Of a DNA stretch of 64,000 bases, positions 43,795 through 55,060 are shown piece after piece (within the stretch, counting starts at the first letter, position 1; each line of letters opens with the position of its first letter). The translations under genes were made by a program, and so were the position numbers. Origin of the DNA: Camelus bactrianus (taxonomy: Eukaryota; Chordata; Mammalia; Artiodactyla; Camelidae); contig NC_133557.1 of the NCBI RefSeq assembly GCF_048773025.1, forward strand, positions 16,074,001-16,138,000. The letters are read 5' to 3'. The notes under the pieces were generated by a model. The model saw nothing but the letters and a program-made list of their open reading frames with translations, ran no database searches and had not been told where the DNA came from.

Positions 43795-45415
43795 CGTTTG
43801 TGTGTGCGCACAAATATAACGGCTGCCTATTATACCCCAGGACTCACCAACCCCAGGCCTTTATTCACTGACTTCCCTGTCTTGTCTTCAGCTCTTTGAA
43901 ACCCAGTGGTGAAATCAGGGATTTCATGATGTTTTGATGACAGTGTAAAGCCCAATGATTATTGGGGTAAACTATTCTCTGACTCTGCTTTGGAGATTTT
44001 GCTGTTGTTCAGTGAAAGCCTTTAGCACACACAACCTGAGGCCAGACTTCTTTTTGTTTCTACCTGAATTCAGGCTGCAGCAATCACTGGTGCCCATATC
44101 AGAGAACAGGGATCAATTCATGAAAGTTTGGGAAATAGATTTTCCCTTAAAACCAGGGAGGAGAGTTTTTATCTGGCAAAGACATCCAGGTAAGGAAAGG
44201 GCTACTTTGGGCAGAAATGAATCTCTCCATCACCAATACATCAAATATTTCCTGGGTACCCACATGGTGGTGATGTTGCTGAAAGGGCTCAGGGATCAAA
44301 TGGAGAGCTGGCATGGGTGCCAACTGAGGTCCCCTTTAGGCATGAGTCGCTGTGATCCTGTGGTCTGACTTTAGTCCTCACATACTCAATCAGCAAGCGA
44401 GGGCTTGATCATTTACAGTTACACAGTGAGATGTTTCCAGGAACGATTTCCCTGTAGCATTTTAATAAGGACTCTATAAATAATAATTTATCGAAGTTGC
44501 CTACTATGTTAGAAAAAGAGTATATTAAAGAAGCCTGGCTAATTGAAGCTGGCAGTTAAGTTCCTTGAATCGAAACCAATCGGTTTATCTACATGACTCT
44601 AAAGATTTGGGATGAAAAAGGCTCATTATATTCCAACATTCTAATACCCAAAGATCCAGATAGTTCACAATGTATTGACATGGCCTTCCAGGAAAACCAT
44701 GTGCAACACTGAGTTGAAAATATTCTGATACAATTAAAAATAAATTGGATCAGGAGGAGCCAGTACTCTGCTTTGGCTGGGAGCTGAAGGAACTCGAAAG
44801 CTACTGAAACCTGTGAGACTCAAGTCAGCAAGACTGCTGGTTCTGACTTGCATGACCACACAGCTTGAGTTACCAGAGACTGTCCAATTATATCTGCGGT
44901 CCCAGTGTAATGTTTAATGGAGCACCCTTTCCCTTCCAAAAGTGTCTGGGTTTGGACAATAAATTACGTAGTCAGTAGGATCATCCAAGTTATTCCTCTA
45001 GGAGAGAGACTGGATGGGACACAATTTAATGTGGGCAAAACAGGCACTGAGGAAGACTTAGTTTCAGGAGGCAAAATTGGAGGCTCAAGAAGGAGTAATG
45101 TCTCACCATTCCTCCAGTATTCTTTATCCTGGTGTGACTCAGTAATTTCACACAACATGTTCCTTCAGCTCACCTTTTGCATGTGTGTATGGGCGTATGA
45201 AGAAGCAAAAATCTATGGCCATCTTTTTCCCTTTATTGCTTTTTTCTGTTCCAAGGTGCATTACTGTAGGGTGGTTGAGGACAAAGACACTAGGATGAGG
45301 CCTAAGATATACAAAATCCTCTGAAGATTTTGCCTAAGCTGGGAGAAAATGAGTGTGAATCAGGCTTGACAATTCAGTCTCTCTAATCCACAGCAACTAA
45401 ATAGTAGTTGTTATC
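43793..45415. other. unassigned unique sequence
   Basis: No repeat or gene is recognised. The part at 44455-44620 is AT-rich with homeodomain-like motifs (TTTTAATAAG, AATAATAATTTATCG, CCAATCGG) and could be conserved non-coding DNA. Confidence 0.35.
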
Positions 45416-45419
45416 ACAT

Positions 45420-45635
45420 AACAATAAACATTTCGGAGCATTGGGCTAATTTAACCACAAGTGTTATTTTTAAGGCTCATGCAAGTCCTATAGGATAGGT
45501 GTTATCACAATTGCCATTTTATGGCTGAAGAAAATGACACTGGAAGTGATGAAGCAACTTGCCCAAGATTCCACATCAAGCAGGTGACAGTGTCAAGATT
45601 CTAACCCAGAAAGTCTGAGCCATGCTCCTCCTGAT
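45420..45635 (-). mobile_element. MIR SINE
   Basis: The segment reads 'aacatttcggagcattgggc', 'ggataggtgttatcacaatt', 'gccattttatggctgaagaa' and 'gcaacttgcccaagattcca'. Confidence 0.82.
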
Positions 45636-45659
45636 TTATCTATTTGGAGAAGATCGTTG

Positions 45660-46010
45660 TGCACAGTTCGTTAACAAACATTTACTGAGTTGGGTGGGGC
45701 AGGGAAAAGGGTAGAAGACAGTCCCTGATGTCCTGAAGCTCACAGCGTCTGAGATGGAATGTCACATGTCCAACCAGCACAAGTGTGAGGGAGAATACGG
45801 AAGTGGTCTGAGAGATACACACACCTGTAGAGAGGTGTGTGCCCATGCTAGGAAATCATCAAAGGCTTCTGGAGAAGGGAAATTGGGGTTGGTTTTGAGG
45901 GGTGAGAAAATGTTAAGGAGAGAGAAATGAGAAGAGGATTATGCCTGGCAGAGGGAACAGCCTGGCAAATGGCGTTGGTAAGGAATAAAGGGTGAGTCTG
46001 GATTCTCAGT
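45660..46010 (-). mobile_element. LINE L2 3' segment
   Basis: Antisense L2: 'gttcgttaacaaacatttac', 'cctgatgtcctgaagctcac', 'aaggcttctggagaaggga' and 'tgcctggcagagggaacagc'. It contains a 9-bp-arm stem-loop at 45818-45841. Confidence 0.78.
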
Positions 46011-46039
46011 TAATCCATTTGGGCTGGATTGTTGAAAAG

Positions 46040-46400
46040 TTCAAAGGCCTTGTTATGAATGACATATATTCCCCACTATGGCCTCTGCTCCCTACATTCT
46101 ATCCCATAATTCTTTCCCTGTGTCCCACCCTCTGGCTACAGCTTTTTATACATTGTAGCTCTTTCTCCGATGCTGTTTCAACTCAATGATACCACTCATG
46201 ATTTTCCTTCACACTAGAATATCCTTTTCATGGATGTTTTCTTCATCTAGCTCACTGTCCTTAACCTCAAACTTAGCTTCTTCAAGAAAGCCTTCCCTAA
46301 TATCCTGGGTTGGGTAATTTCTGTCGCGCATTTCAGTAGTTTCCTAGTATGTAGCCACTGTTGTGCCCAGTGCGTGGTACAGAGTAGAAGCTCAAAAATA
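46040..46400 (+). mobile_element. LINE L2 3' segment
   Basis: Sense L2: 'cttcttcaagaaagccttcc', 'ctaatatcctgggttgggta', 'gtgcccagtgcgtggtacag' and 'agtagaagctcaaaaataaa'. It lies head-to-head with the previous L2. Confidence 0.72.
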
Positions 46401-46754
46401 AAAATAAACAAAACTGACATTGGCTGGAAAGAGATGCGTAGATTAGAGACAAGCAACTCTGAGGCAGGGATCAAGTTCAAAAACTGTTTCTACAGTGCTT
46501 CTAAACAACCAGGGAAGTGTCTGGGAGGACAGCAAGGGGAGTATGAGGAAGAAGAACTGCTGAGACAGCATCCTGGCACGTGGACAGGAATCCTCCAAAC
46601 AATTTAGAAAGAAAACTTAGAATTTCAGACTCCAAAAGATGGGAGAAACCTGGGGTCTATCTAATCCAATACATCTCTTCCCCGTGCTTCTCAAATTTTC
46701 TTTGCAAACATTTAGCCATTTCTTCAGAAGTAATGGCTCCTGTTATAACTGCAA
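46401..46754. other. unassigned sequence
   Basis: The text near 46620 ('gaatttcagactccaaaaga') faintly resembles an old SINE-type repeat. Not assigned. Confidence 0.3.
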
Positions 46755-46930
46755 TCGGTCATTCAGTCAGTCATCCATCAAATTAGCATGTGTAACATAC
46801 TGAGTACACTTGTTGGCACAGCACCAAGAGCCAGGAATAAGCAAGACTCCTTTCCTATTCCTAGAAAAGATGAGAGATTAGTAGAGGAGACAGATGCTTG
46901 AAATAAAGGATAAAACCTACTTAAGTACTG
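46755..46930 (-). mobile_element. LINE L2 3' fragment
   Basis: The segment reads 'cattcagtcagtcatccatc', 'atactgagtacacttgttgg' and 'gccaggaataagcaagactc', antisense L2 3' end. Confidence 0.62.
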
Positions 46931-47084
46931 AGTCTCCTCTTTGCATTGGCTTCTGACAGTAGGGTTGAAGAGTCAGCCTTCTTACACGAAAACAGCTATT
47001 ATGTCTCCCTGAAGATTTGCCTACACATCCTTCTGATGGGAGGCGGTTGTATAATGCTGACAGTGTGCTTAGCTGGTAGATGCC

Positions 47085-47925
47085 TTCTTCAGCTGCATGC
47101 TCTTTTTGGTGTTCTTGGACCCAACTTCAACACATGCGGGACTTCCTCCACTCCTCCAGCCAGCAATTCTCCAGACACCACGTGGGTGCCCTACAACTCA
47201 GTTCTGACACAATCTGGCCGGAGATGACATCAAATCCCACAGGTTAAGGGCTCAGCCTGTAAGACTTCATCCCACCTCCATCACCGCCATTCAGATGCCA
47301 GTCCCAAGTCCAGGCTGTTATTAGTGTGCTTCTGACCAACTGGCTATTAATCAGAGGTTCCCACCACCTCCTCCTTCCTTGGGTTTATTTGCTCAAGTGG
47401 ATCACAGGACTCAGGCAACATTTTACTTACTACATCGCTGATTTATCACTAAAGGGTATAACTCAGGAACAGCCAGATGGAAGAGATGCACAGGGCAAGG
47501 TGCGGGGAAGGGGCGAGGAGCCTCCCTGCCCTCTCCAGGTGCAGCACTCTCCCAGCACCTCCGTGAGTCCACCAATCCAGAAGCTCTCTGAACCTCCTCC
47601 TTTTGAGTTTTTAATGGAGACTTCATTACATAGGCCTGACTGATTAAATCATTGGTCACTTGTGGCTGATTCAATCACCAGCCCCTCTTTTCTCCCCAAG
47701 GTCAGTGGGGTAGGACTGAAAGTCCCAGCCCTCTAATTACATGGTGGTTCCTCTGGCAACCAGTCCCCATCCTTGGGTGGGGCCCAAAAGTCACTTCACA
47801 GAACAAGAGGCATCTTGGTTGCTCTCATCATTTAGGAAATTGCAAGGGTTTTGGGAGTTCTGTGCCAGCAACTGGGTTGAAGACTGTATGTATAATTCTT
47901 ATTATAAATCACAGTATCATATATG
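47085..47925 (+). mobile_element. long retroviral LTR (ERVL type, possibly MER21-like)
   Basis: Motifs of a long mammalian solo LTR: 'ccagcaattctccagacacc', 'caggctgttattagtgtgct', 'aactcaggaacagccagatg', 'ggagacttcattacataggc', 'gaaattgcaagggttttggg' and 'cttattataaatcacagtat'. No internal region is seen. A broken fossil of likely early eutherian age. The family name is tentative. Confidence 0.65.
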
Positions 47926-49365
47926 TGTTGACATGGTGGTGGTCATGGAGTTGGGTGTGAAGTAAACAAACACAATGGGAGATTCAGTAAGAACATACAG
48001 AATCATTCACATTTCTCAATTATAAGTTAAAAGTCAGAACCGTGGGAACTGGATTTTCTTAACTTCGGGACAAGTGTGATGTAATAATCCTTCATTCCTT
48101 CTTCCTTGAGAAGTGAAGAGAAATGAGTGTTTTGTTCAGTCCTTGATATAAAAAACGTCAAGTTTAAAGCAATATTTTATTAGAACCGTAAGTTTTGTTT
48201 GAGAAATTTTAAAATCCAGAGTTTATTTTCCTTTGGTATTGCTGCAGAGAGTCAACAGGAATTGAGATAATTTTTTCTTATATTTGTACCGACTTATTAA
48301 ACACACATGTGAGCTAGATTCCTTGCATAGGTGCAAAAGGGATTAGAAGAAGGGGGGGAAAGGTGCAGTTTGGTCCACTGACCTGTTTCCCTGCCCTCAG
48401 GACTCTTTCAAACAGCTGTGAGAAAAAGGGGGAGGAGGAAGGAGCTAATTTAGCAGTTCATATCCAGATGTTCATTTCAAACACACCCTCAACAACTTTT
48501 GCATGGTTTATTTCATTTTCTGAGACCATTTTTCACCAGCCTGTTTTCTCAGCTGGGAAACTTCTGGTGTAGTCTTTTCAAACAAATATTGCATTTGGCA
48601 TTACAAAAAAAAAGAGCTTTTGAGACATTCAAAGGGCAGTATGTTTGCCTCGGTCTGCAGAAGCAGAGCGCCAGGAATGTAGGCATTCTGCGCCACCCAA
48701 GGCATAGGTAAAGGAATGCTCCACTCTCACATTCCACTTCCGTGGAGAGTTAAGAGCTCCTTCAGCTTGGTGACTGTAAGGCTCTGCCATCTTTTAGGTT
48801 GGCCTGAAGTGTCAGAGACAAGAAACTAGGCTGGAGAAAAGCAGGATCAATGGAAGAATTACCACTAACCTGGGAACTTCCACATGACACTTCAGACAAA
48901 GCAGTCCATTTTCATATAACTCTGTACCATTCTAGTTCTACTCATTTTCTTAAGTAAATAGGAAGAACTAGAGAAAAAACAGTTCTGAATGCCAAGCAAT
49001 CTCTTAGACAGACTCCCATGGGATAACATCCCCAAGGCTGGTCCCATTCATATCAGGGTCTGGTTCCTGGCAACAGACTGTTCCACCAGTCATAGGAGCT
49101 GGGGTCTAGAACAGCCCCTTCCCCCACTACCTAGTGGGGTTGTCCTCCTGGCCCAACTAAAGGACATAAATCAGTCTTTCTTCCTAGTTTTTTTAGGCTG
49201 AATAAAACCTGGAGATAGACTCAGGAAAGAACGGACAGCCCAAAGTAAATCCAAAGGGAAGACTAAGACCTATCTCTTTAAAGAAAGGACATCAATCCGC
49301 AAAGGTAAAGGGAAGAAACAAGAAAGCAAAGTATCTATGTGGGTGACATTGAAAATTGTAGGGCT
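47926..49365. other. unassigned unique sequence
   Basis: No repeat or gene is recognised in about 1.4 kb. Confidence 0.4.
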
Positions 49366-49369
49366 GGAA

Positions 49370-49535
49370 ACCTAAACTGTGTCTTGGGTACGTTTCTGAA
49401 CCTTCCTGAGCCTCAGTTTTCCCACTTCTAGACTTGGGCACCTAAGTCCTTAGAGCATCACGTGAAGGTCGGGTATGAAAGCACCTCAGGGAGCATCCTC
49501 ATTATTGATTAGCTCTTGGTGCTGCATCCCTTTGA
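49370..49535 (+). mobile_element. MIR SINE fragment
   Basis: The segment reads 'gaaccttcctgagcctcagt', 'tttcccacttctagacttgg' and 'gtatgaaagcacctcaggga'. Confidence 0.75.
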
Positions 49536-49599
49536 CTTGGAGAACAGTAAAAGAATGTTAGAAGTCTTTATATCTGTAATTGTTCCTGTTGAGGATCTG

Positions 49600-51700
49600 T
49601 GTGTGCCTCTAAGACATTAAAGAAGATATCCAGGAGACGAGGTCCAAGAGAGAGACATAGGGAGACCCTCCCACGGGCACATTGAATCTACAGCTACATA
49701 CGGGACAGTTTCCTCTGAAAACAACCAGAAAACTAGCTGAGCTGCTCCATCAAATCAGGAAAAATGGAAAGGGCCACATGCAGGCAGGTAGTAGAGGCTG
49801 AAATAGATCTTGCCATAAGCCCCACCTCTGGCTGGGCAACCCACAGCCGGAAAGGAATCTGCAAACCTGGAGCTTCTCCCTGAGAGAACCCCACATCAGG
49901 TACCCCAACTTTTAAGACTTGCACCCAAGAGATGACCCCCTACCCCCAAATATATGGCTTTGAAAACCAGTGGGGCTCCCAAGAGAAGTGACAAAGTGAG
50001 GAATGTCTCTTAAAGTGTTTGAATGTGGACTCACTCAACCCAGGGTCTGACACAGAAACAGCCATTTGAAAAGCACAAGACTTTAAGTGAAAGTGATGAA
50101 TTTGCTAATTGTAGGCCACTGGCCCGAGGGGACAACCTCCAGGGACAGAGGCACTGGTGGGCGCCATTTTCACGTTCTCCCTCTACATTGCTAAAGCTGA
50201 TGGTGAAAATTGCCCTTTTGTTTTTTGCCTTCTCTTTTTCCTTTTTTTTTTTTTTTTCATTTTTCTCTTTTTTTCTCCATAGGTGTCATCTTTGTGGTCT
50301 CCTGCCTCCTACAGCTGAAGCCCTGATTTTTGCTACTGTCCCCCCAGGGGACACCTCCAGAACAAGCCCCTGTTCTAGTGGCCAGCATGGTGTATGCATG
50401 GAGTCCCACAGGACGGCGTATATTTGAAAAGTATACTTTTCAAGTTGCTGCCTAAGGGTTTGGCTTCCAATCAGCCTGAATCTGGGTACTGACTGAGATC
50501 TTCCCCTTTGGGACACTGACAGGTCTTGGCACACCTTCAACAACTGGGAGCTATTAAAAATGAAATAGGCTACTTGGACAATCCCAAAGGTTCAAGAGAC
50601 ACCAAGAGTTAGGGCAAGATTGAGCGGTAAGTTTCATCTCCTACATAAGGCCACTCCTTTAAGACTGGGAAAAGATACCCGGTAAGCAGTTGGTTATATA
50701 AATCTCCATGTCAGGAGAGAAATTTATTCTGATAGAGTCATAAGCACAAAAGTCATGACCAGATGCCTAAGTGTATATGAGGAAACCTGTAAGACTATAG
50801 AGATTGGAAGGGATAAAGGACATAGATCAGAAATGGAGACATCAGCGTTTGAGGAACTGCCACATGAGAGGACCCTGCAAAGACAGTGAAAGCAAAAACT
50901 GAACAATGACACGTAAAGAGGAAATTAATGAGCACAAGGCCAAGACTATTTTCAAAAGAAACAAGAGGGGGGGATTTTCTACATTTTAAATAGAACTCAT
51001 AATATAAAGTAGATTAGAAATAATAACAGTTGTCTAAAACCACAAATTATACTAGGAAATACTGGGAAGTGGGCAAAGGGATGAAAAAAATAAAACGTGC
51101 TAAATTTCTCGACTGAAGTAAGATAAAGTCAAAAGCTATTGTTTCTTCTTGACCTTGATAATTAGAGAAAAATCAGATCAAGTATGTTATTTCATGAAAT
51201 TTAGCAGAAACAAAAACAGGATGATTCCTCCCAAATTACTGGAGGAGATTAAAGAAATCAAAGCAGAGTTCAACTAGCAAAAGGCAGGAAATAAGGGAAA
51301 TGATAGGAAAGCATGAAATACAGAGAACATAAAATAAGATCACAGAGGAAAGTGCAAATTTATCTCTTATGACAATAAATGTAAATGACTGCAATACCAA
51401 AATATTTAGGAGCCATCAGTTCAAGTGAGAAACAAAAGATACACCTCTTGGAAGACACAATTTCAAAAAGTCTCTCAGAAAGTTTAACCATAAAGTATCT
51501 GGAAAATGTGTATTGGGAAAATGCAAATAAGAACAACATAGATATGTCAACATTAAAATCAGAGAGAGGAGAATCTTGGGTTGAAAAAAATATACAAACA
51601 AGACAAGTGTTGGTTTACTTGGAGTTATATTCCGTTATGAATAAATGACTGTTATATGCTTTACTATTCTAAATAAAAAGAGTATTAAATAAACACATAA
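49600..51700 (+). mobile_element. L1/HAL1-like remnant (5' region and ORF1-side)
   Basis: Scattered text typical of old L1 or HAL1 5' regions: 'gggcgccattttcacgttct', 'taaggccactcctttaagac', 'agcaaaaactgaacaatga' and 'tatgacaataaatgtaaatg'. The order is that of a sense element. Homology is weak and patchy and the edges are uncertain. The 87-codon frame at 51385-51648 is a decayed piece of it. Confidence 0.45.
50217..50280. repeat. T-rich tract
   Basis: Includes a run of about 15 T at 50241-50255, with CT interruptions. It lies inside the L1/HAL1-like remnant. Confidence 0.9.
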
Positions 51701-51745
51701 ATTAATCTTTTAGAAAGTCAAAGGAACATTCTTGTTTGGAATATA

Positions 51746-52075
51746 CAGCTGTCCCTCAGTATCCATGGGGGACTGGTTCCAGGACCCCCTGTGGTTAAAA
51801 ACTCCCTTATATAAATGGCATAGTATTTGCATAGAACCTAGACGCATCCTCCTAGATACTTTAAATCATCTCTAAATTACTTATAATACCTAACATAGTA
51901 TAAAGGCTACATAAATAGCTGTAAATACAATGTACATGCTGTACAAATAGTTGCCAGTGTGGAGGAAATTCAAGTTTTGCTTTTTGGAATTTTCTGGAAA
52001 TTTTTTTTCCTCAAAATATTTTTGATACAAGGTTGAATAAATCTGTGGATGAAAAACACATCGCTAGGGAGGGCC

Positions 52076-52080
<5 letters not shown>
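51746..52080 (+). mobile_element. Tigger-type (Tc1/mariner-like) MITE
   Basis: End-to-end element: starts 'cagctgtccctcagtatc' and ends 'gagggccaactg', imperfect terminal inverted repeats. The interior has 'ggactggttccaggaccccc', 'gcatagtatttgcatagaac' and 'tttaaatcatctctaaatta'. The left flank is TA as expected, while the right TA is replaced by the TG repeat. Non-coding and non-autonomous. Confidence 0.85.

Positions 52081-52127
<47 letters not shown>
52081..52127. repeat. (TG)n microsatellite at the transposon edge
   Basis: About 23 TG units start at the base after the Tigger right terminus, probably grown from the target dinucleotide. Confidence 0.97.
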
Positions 52128-52131
<4 letters not shown>

Positions 52132-52334
52132 CTCTCAACTAGACACACCAAATAGGCAAAAATAACTGAAGATAGATAAGGCTTTACTGATACGACCTTT
52201 TCTTAGACTAAAATCCCCTCATATTTTTATCTTAACAAGGTTGCTGATATTCAGGATGGAGTTTCATCCTAGTGAAAGAATTTATGCCTTAGTGGCACTC
52301 ACCATTCCATAAACAAATAAAGGTTCACAATGTG

Positions 52335-52525
52335 CCTTGTGAGGCAGCACATCATAGTAGTTAAGAGCCTAGAATCTGGAGCTGGATTGGCTGGATCTGA
52401 ATTCGAAACTACCACTGACTGCGAAATTGGGAAACTCACCTAAACGTTCGGTGCTGTCAAACGGAGGTAATGACAGTATTTGTAGGGTTGTGGTGAAGAA
52501 TTCAGAACAAGAATGTTCTACACAA
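52335..52525 (+). mobile_element. MIR SINE
   Basis: The segment reads 'catagtagttaagagcctag', 'aatctggagctggattggct', 'ggatctgaattcgaaactac' and 'aaattgggaaactcacctaa'. One of the best-preserved MIR heads here. Confidence 0.88.
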
Positions 52526-52529
52526 TTAG

Positions 52530-52975
52530 GCATGTTTTAATGATCAGGACATAGTGCCAGCCATTGGACAGGACACGCACATGAACAGGGAGATACTCAG
52601 ATTTGGTGGAAGAGAGAAGTAGGGTGCCGACACAGCCATTGGCGAGGTTTAAAGAGAGGTCTCAGATGAGGAGTCTGAAGTGAATCCTCAAAGATGCACA
52701 GGTGTGCTTCTGACAGGCAGGGTGGAAAGAGTATTGTTGCAAAGGGAACTGCCCTGAAAATGTTGAGGGTGTGGCCAAGCACAGCGGTCTTGGGAAACTG
52801 CAAAATAAAGGGTATGTCTGGATTTAGAATCCTAACAGGGGCTTGTTGGAGGGCAATACTGGAGTAAAAGATGGTGTCGTGGAGGAGGGCCTTTAAGAAT
52901 TCAGACTGCATTCTGTGCACAACGAGGATCCATGAAAAGGTTTCAAGCATAGCGAATCATGTCATTATCTCTATT
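52530..52975 (-). mobile_element. LINE L2 segment
   Basis: Antisense L2: 'tggacaggacacgcacatga', 'gcaaagggaactgccctgaa', 'gtcgtggaggagggccttta' and 'aagaattcagactgcattct'. Confidence 0.72.
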
Positions 52976-53059
52976 TTGTTGTTGTTCATTTGGTTTGTTT
53001 TTTTTTTACTTTACTTTTTTAATGGAAGAAACATTTCAAAATGTCCTTCTAGGAAGTGA

Positions 53060-53405
53060 AATATTGTAAAGATATTACTCTATAGAAAATTTATAAATAA
53101 TATCTTTAAATTACCTAAAATCCCACAACCTTGCGGAAACCACCACTAACATTTCACTGAACATCTCTCAGAATGCACACATACAATTTCAGTGAACTGA
53201 TTAATAATATTTCATAAATGTTTTAATCAATAATATGTTATGACAGCCTTTCCATATCAATAAATAAAGGCATACATTACCATTTTAACGATGGCAGAGT
53301 GCTCCGTTTTGTGGAGGTAATGCAGTTTATTTACCCAGTCTTTACTGATAAAAGTTTCTCTAATTTCTGATGCTTCACCAAACAGCTAGAACACAATGCA
53401 ACAAA
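53060..53405 (-). mobile_element. old L1 (L1M type) remnant
   Basis: The segment reads 'ttataaataatatctttaaa', 'ccaccactaacatttcactg', 'gatggcagagtgctccgttt' and 'cagtttatttacccagtctt', the antisense L1M 3' region, as at 17580-18375. Confidence 0.65.
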
Positions 53406-53549
53406 ACCCCAAAGTCATCGCTAGATGAGAAAATGTAACAAATAGACTCTTGAAAATTAAAGCAAACAAAACTCACTCCTTAAACCTGCTGTAGAACAAG
53501 GAGAGAAGGGAAGGCCATGTCTAGTACCTTGGATGGAGGTTTATCTATT

Positions 53550-54140
53550 CAGTAATTCAGTTTTTCATCTCTTATTTATTGAGCATCAACAATGTGTCTG
53601 GTCCTGTTCGACTAATGAGATAAAATGATAGAGAAGTCATTGTCACCTTTATTACAAAATAGTAGGGGAGACAGATGATAAACTAATAAACCGACAAAAA
53701 CATACTAGGTAGCCAGCAGCACTATACAAGTAAGTAAGAGAGGGTGGTGTGACAGAGTAGGAGACCACTTCAGTTGGATCACCTAGGACATCTTCTCCAA
53801 GGAGTGGTCATTAAGGCTGAGAGATGAACGACCAAAGGACACAGGCTAGGGCAACCAGGAAATGGGAATTCAGGGAAGAAATAGCTAGTACAAAGCCACA
53901 AAGTGGGAAATGAGCTTAGCAGGTTCAAAACAGGGGGAGATCAAGAGGCCAATGTAGCTTGCAGATGTTCAACAAGAAGGAAGGTGGCATGAGGTGGGAA
54001 GCACAGACCAGCTCAGGGAGCCCTTGCAGGCCATGGAGGAGCTCAGATGTTACTCTTACTTATAATGGGAGGCCACTGGAGAGTTTCAACCAGAGCAGAA
54101 ACTTGATCTGAGTTTTAAAAGACTGCTTTGGCTTTCCTAA
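53550..54140 (-). mobile_element. LINE L2 long 3' segment
   Basis: Antisense L2: 'cttatttattgagcatcaac', 'aggggagacagatgataaac', 'ggtcattaaggctgagagat', 'gccatggaggagctcagatg' and 'ataatgggaggccactggag'. Confidence 0.85.
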
Positions 54141-54144
54141 ACTA

Positions 54145-54262
54145 TTATCTTCTTAAGGATAAGTTGTTGTCTTGTCCGGCCCTATAGGATTCACAAGACC
54201 TGGAAGATACCTGGCACACAGTAGGTATTACATCAACATTATGAAGAACCAATAAATGTGAT
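54145..54262 (+). mobile_element. LINE L2 3' end fragment
   Basis: The segment reads 'ttcttaaggataagttgttg' and 'gatacctggcacacagtagg', then 'aaccaataaatgtgatg', the sense L2 terminus abutting the antisense L2. Confidence 0.72.
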
Positions 54263-54309
54263 GTATGGAATTCAACATAGGAACAATGAGAGTGGAAGCA
54301 GGAATTCTT

Positions 54310-54395
54310 TTATTAATATTTATTAACTATTAAAGGTACTATACCAGGTGCTGTGGTTATAGTGATAAATAATGTGTGATTATTTTATTTCAATT
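54310..54395 (-). mobile_element. LINE L2 3' end fragment
   Basis: The segment reads 'taatatttattaactattaa' and 'actataccaggtgctgtggt', then 'atagtgataaataatg', antisense L2 3' end. Confidence 0.6.
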
Positions 54396-54829
54396 GATAA
54401 ATTTGAATTTATCTTTTTTGGAAGAGGGACATGTCTTTTCTTGATGTTCCAGCCCAAGATCTATTCATTTTTCAGTTGGAGACAGACCATAGATAGGAGC
54501 CTCTTTCCCCTCACCCAACCCCACCAAGGAGAAATCTAAGTCTTCTACTTGACTAGGAAGTCTAAGAAGAGAGATTTAAGGTAAAAATCAGTCTATATTG
54601 GAATATGTTGACTTCTTGGTGCCTTTGACCTTGTGGGTGCAGATGAGCTGTGGACACTAGATGTGGTAATGTGGCAAGAGATTTGGAGATGGGGTCATGG
54701 CTGTGTAGAGACCGAATTATGCAGAGAGAAAAATGCAGTGTGTGAGATAATCTTATTTACCCTCTGTCTCAGTCAGATTTATTGTTTCTTCACCAGTTCC
54801 CCCAGAGAATTATAACAGCATTTAAAGAA

Positions 54830-55060
54830 CAGGCACTCTGGAGTTGGACTGCCTGGTTGAGCATCAAAGCAGCATCACCAGTAGGTCACTTGTGAGCCAA
54901 TTTTTCCAACTTTCGAAGCTCCAGTTTCCTCATCAGTCAAATATGGATAAACAGTAGCACCTACTTCGTACAGTTGACTAAATGCTTTAATATATTTACA
55001 GCTCCTGAGCCATATTAAGGGTATAATACACACTGTCTAATATCTTTATAATATTAAGTT
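54830..55060 (+). mobile_element. MIR SINE
   Basis: The segment reads 'actctggagttggactgcct', 'ctccagtttcctcatcagtc', 'aaatatggataaacagtagc' and 'acctacttcgtacagttgac'. Confidence 0.83.

Noticed and set aside
47085-47925. Possible complete endogenous retrovirus
   Set aside because: Only LTR-type sequence is seen, with no internal region next to it. It is a solo LTR fossil.
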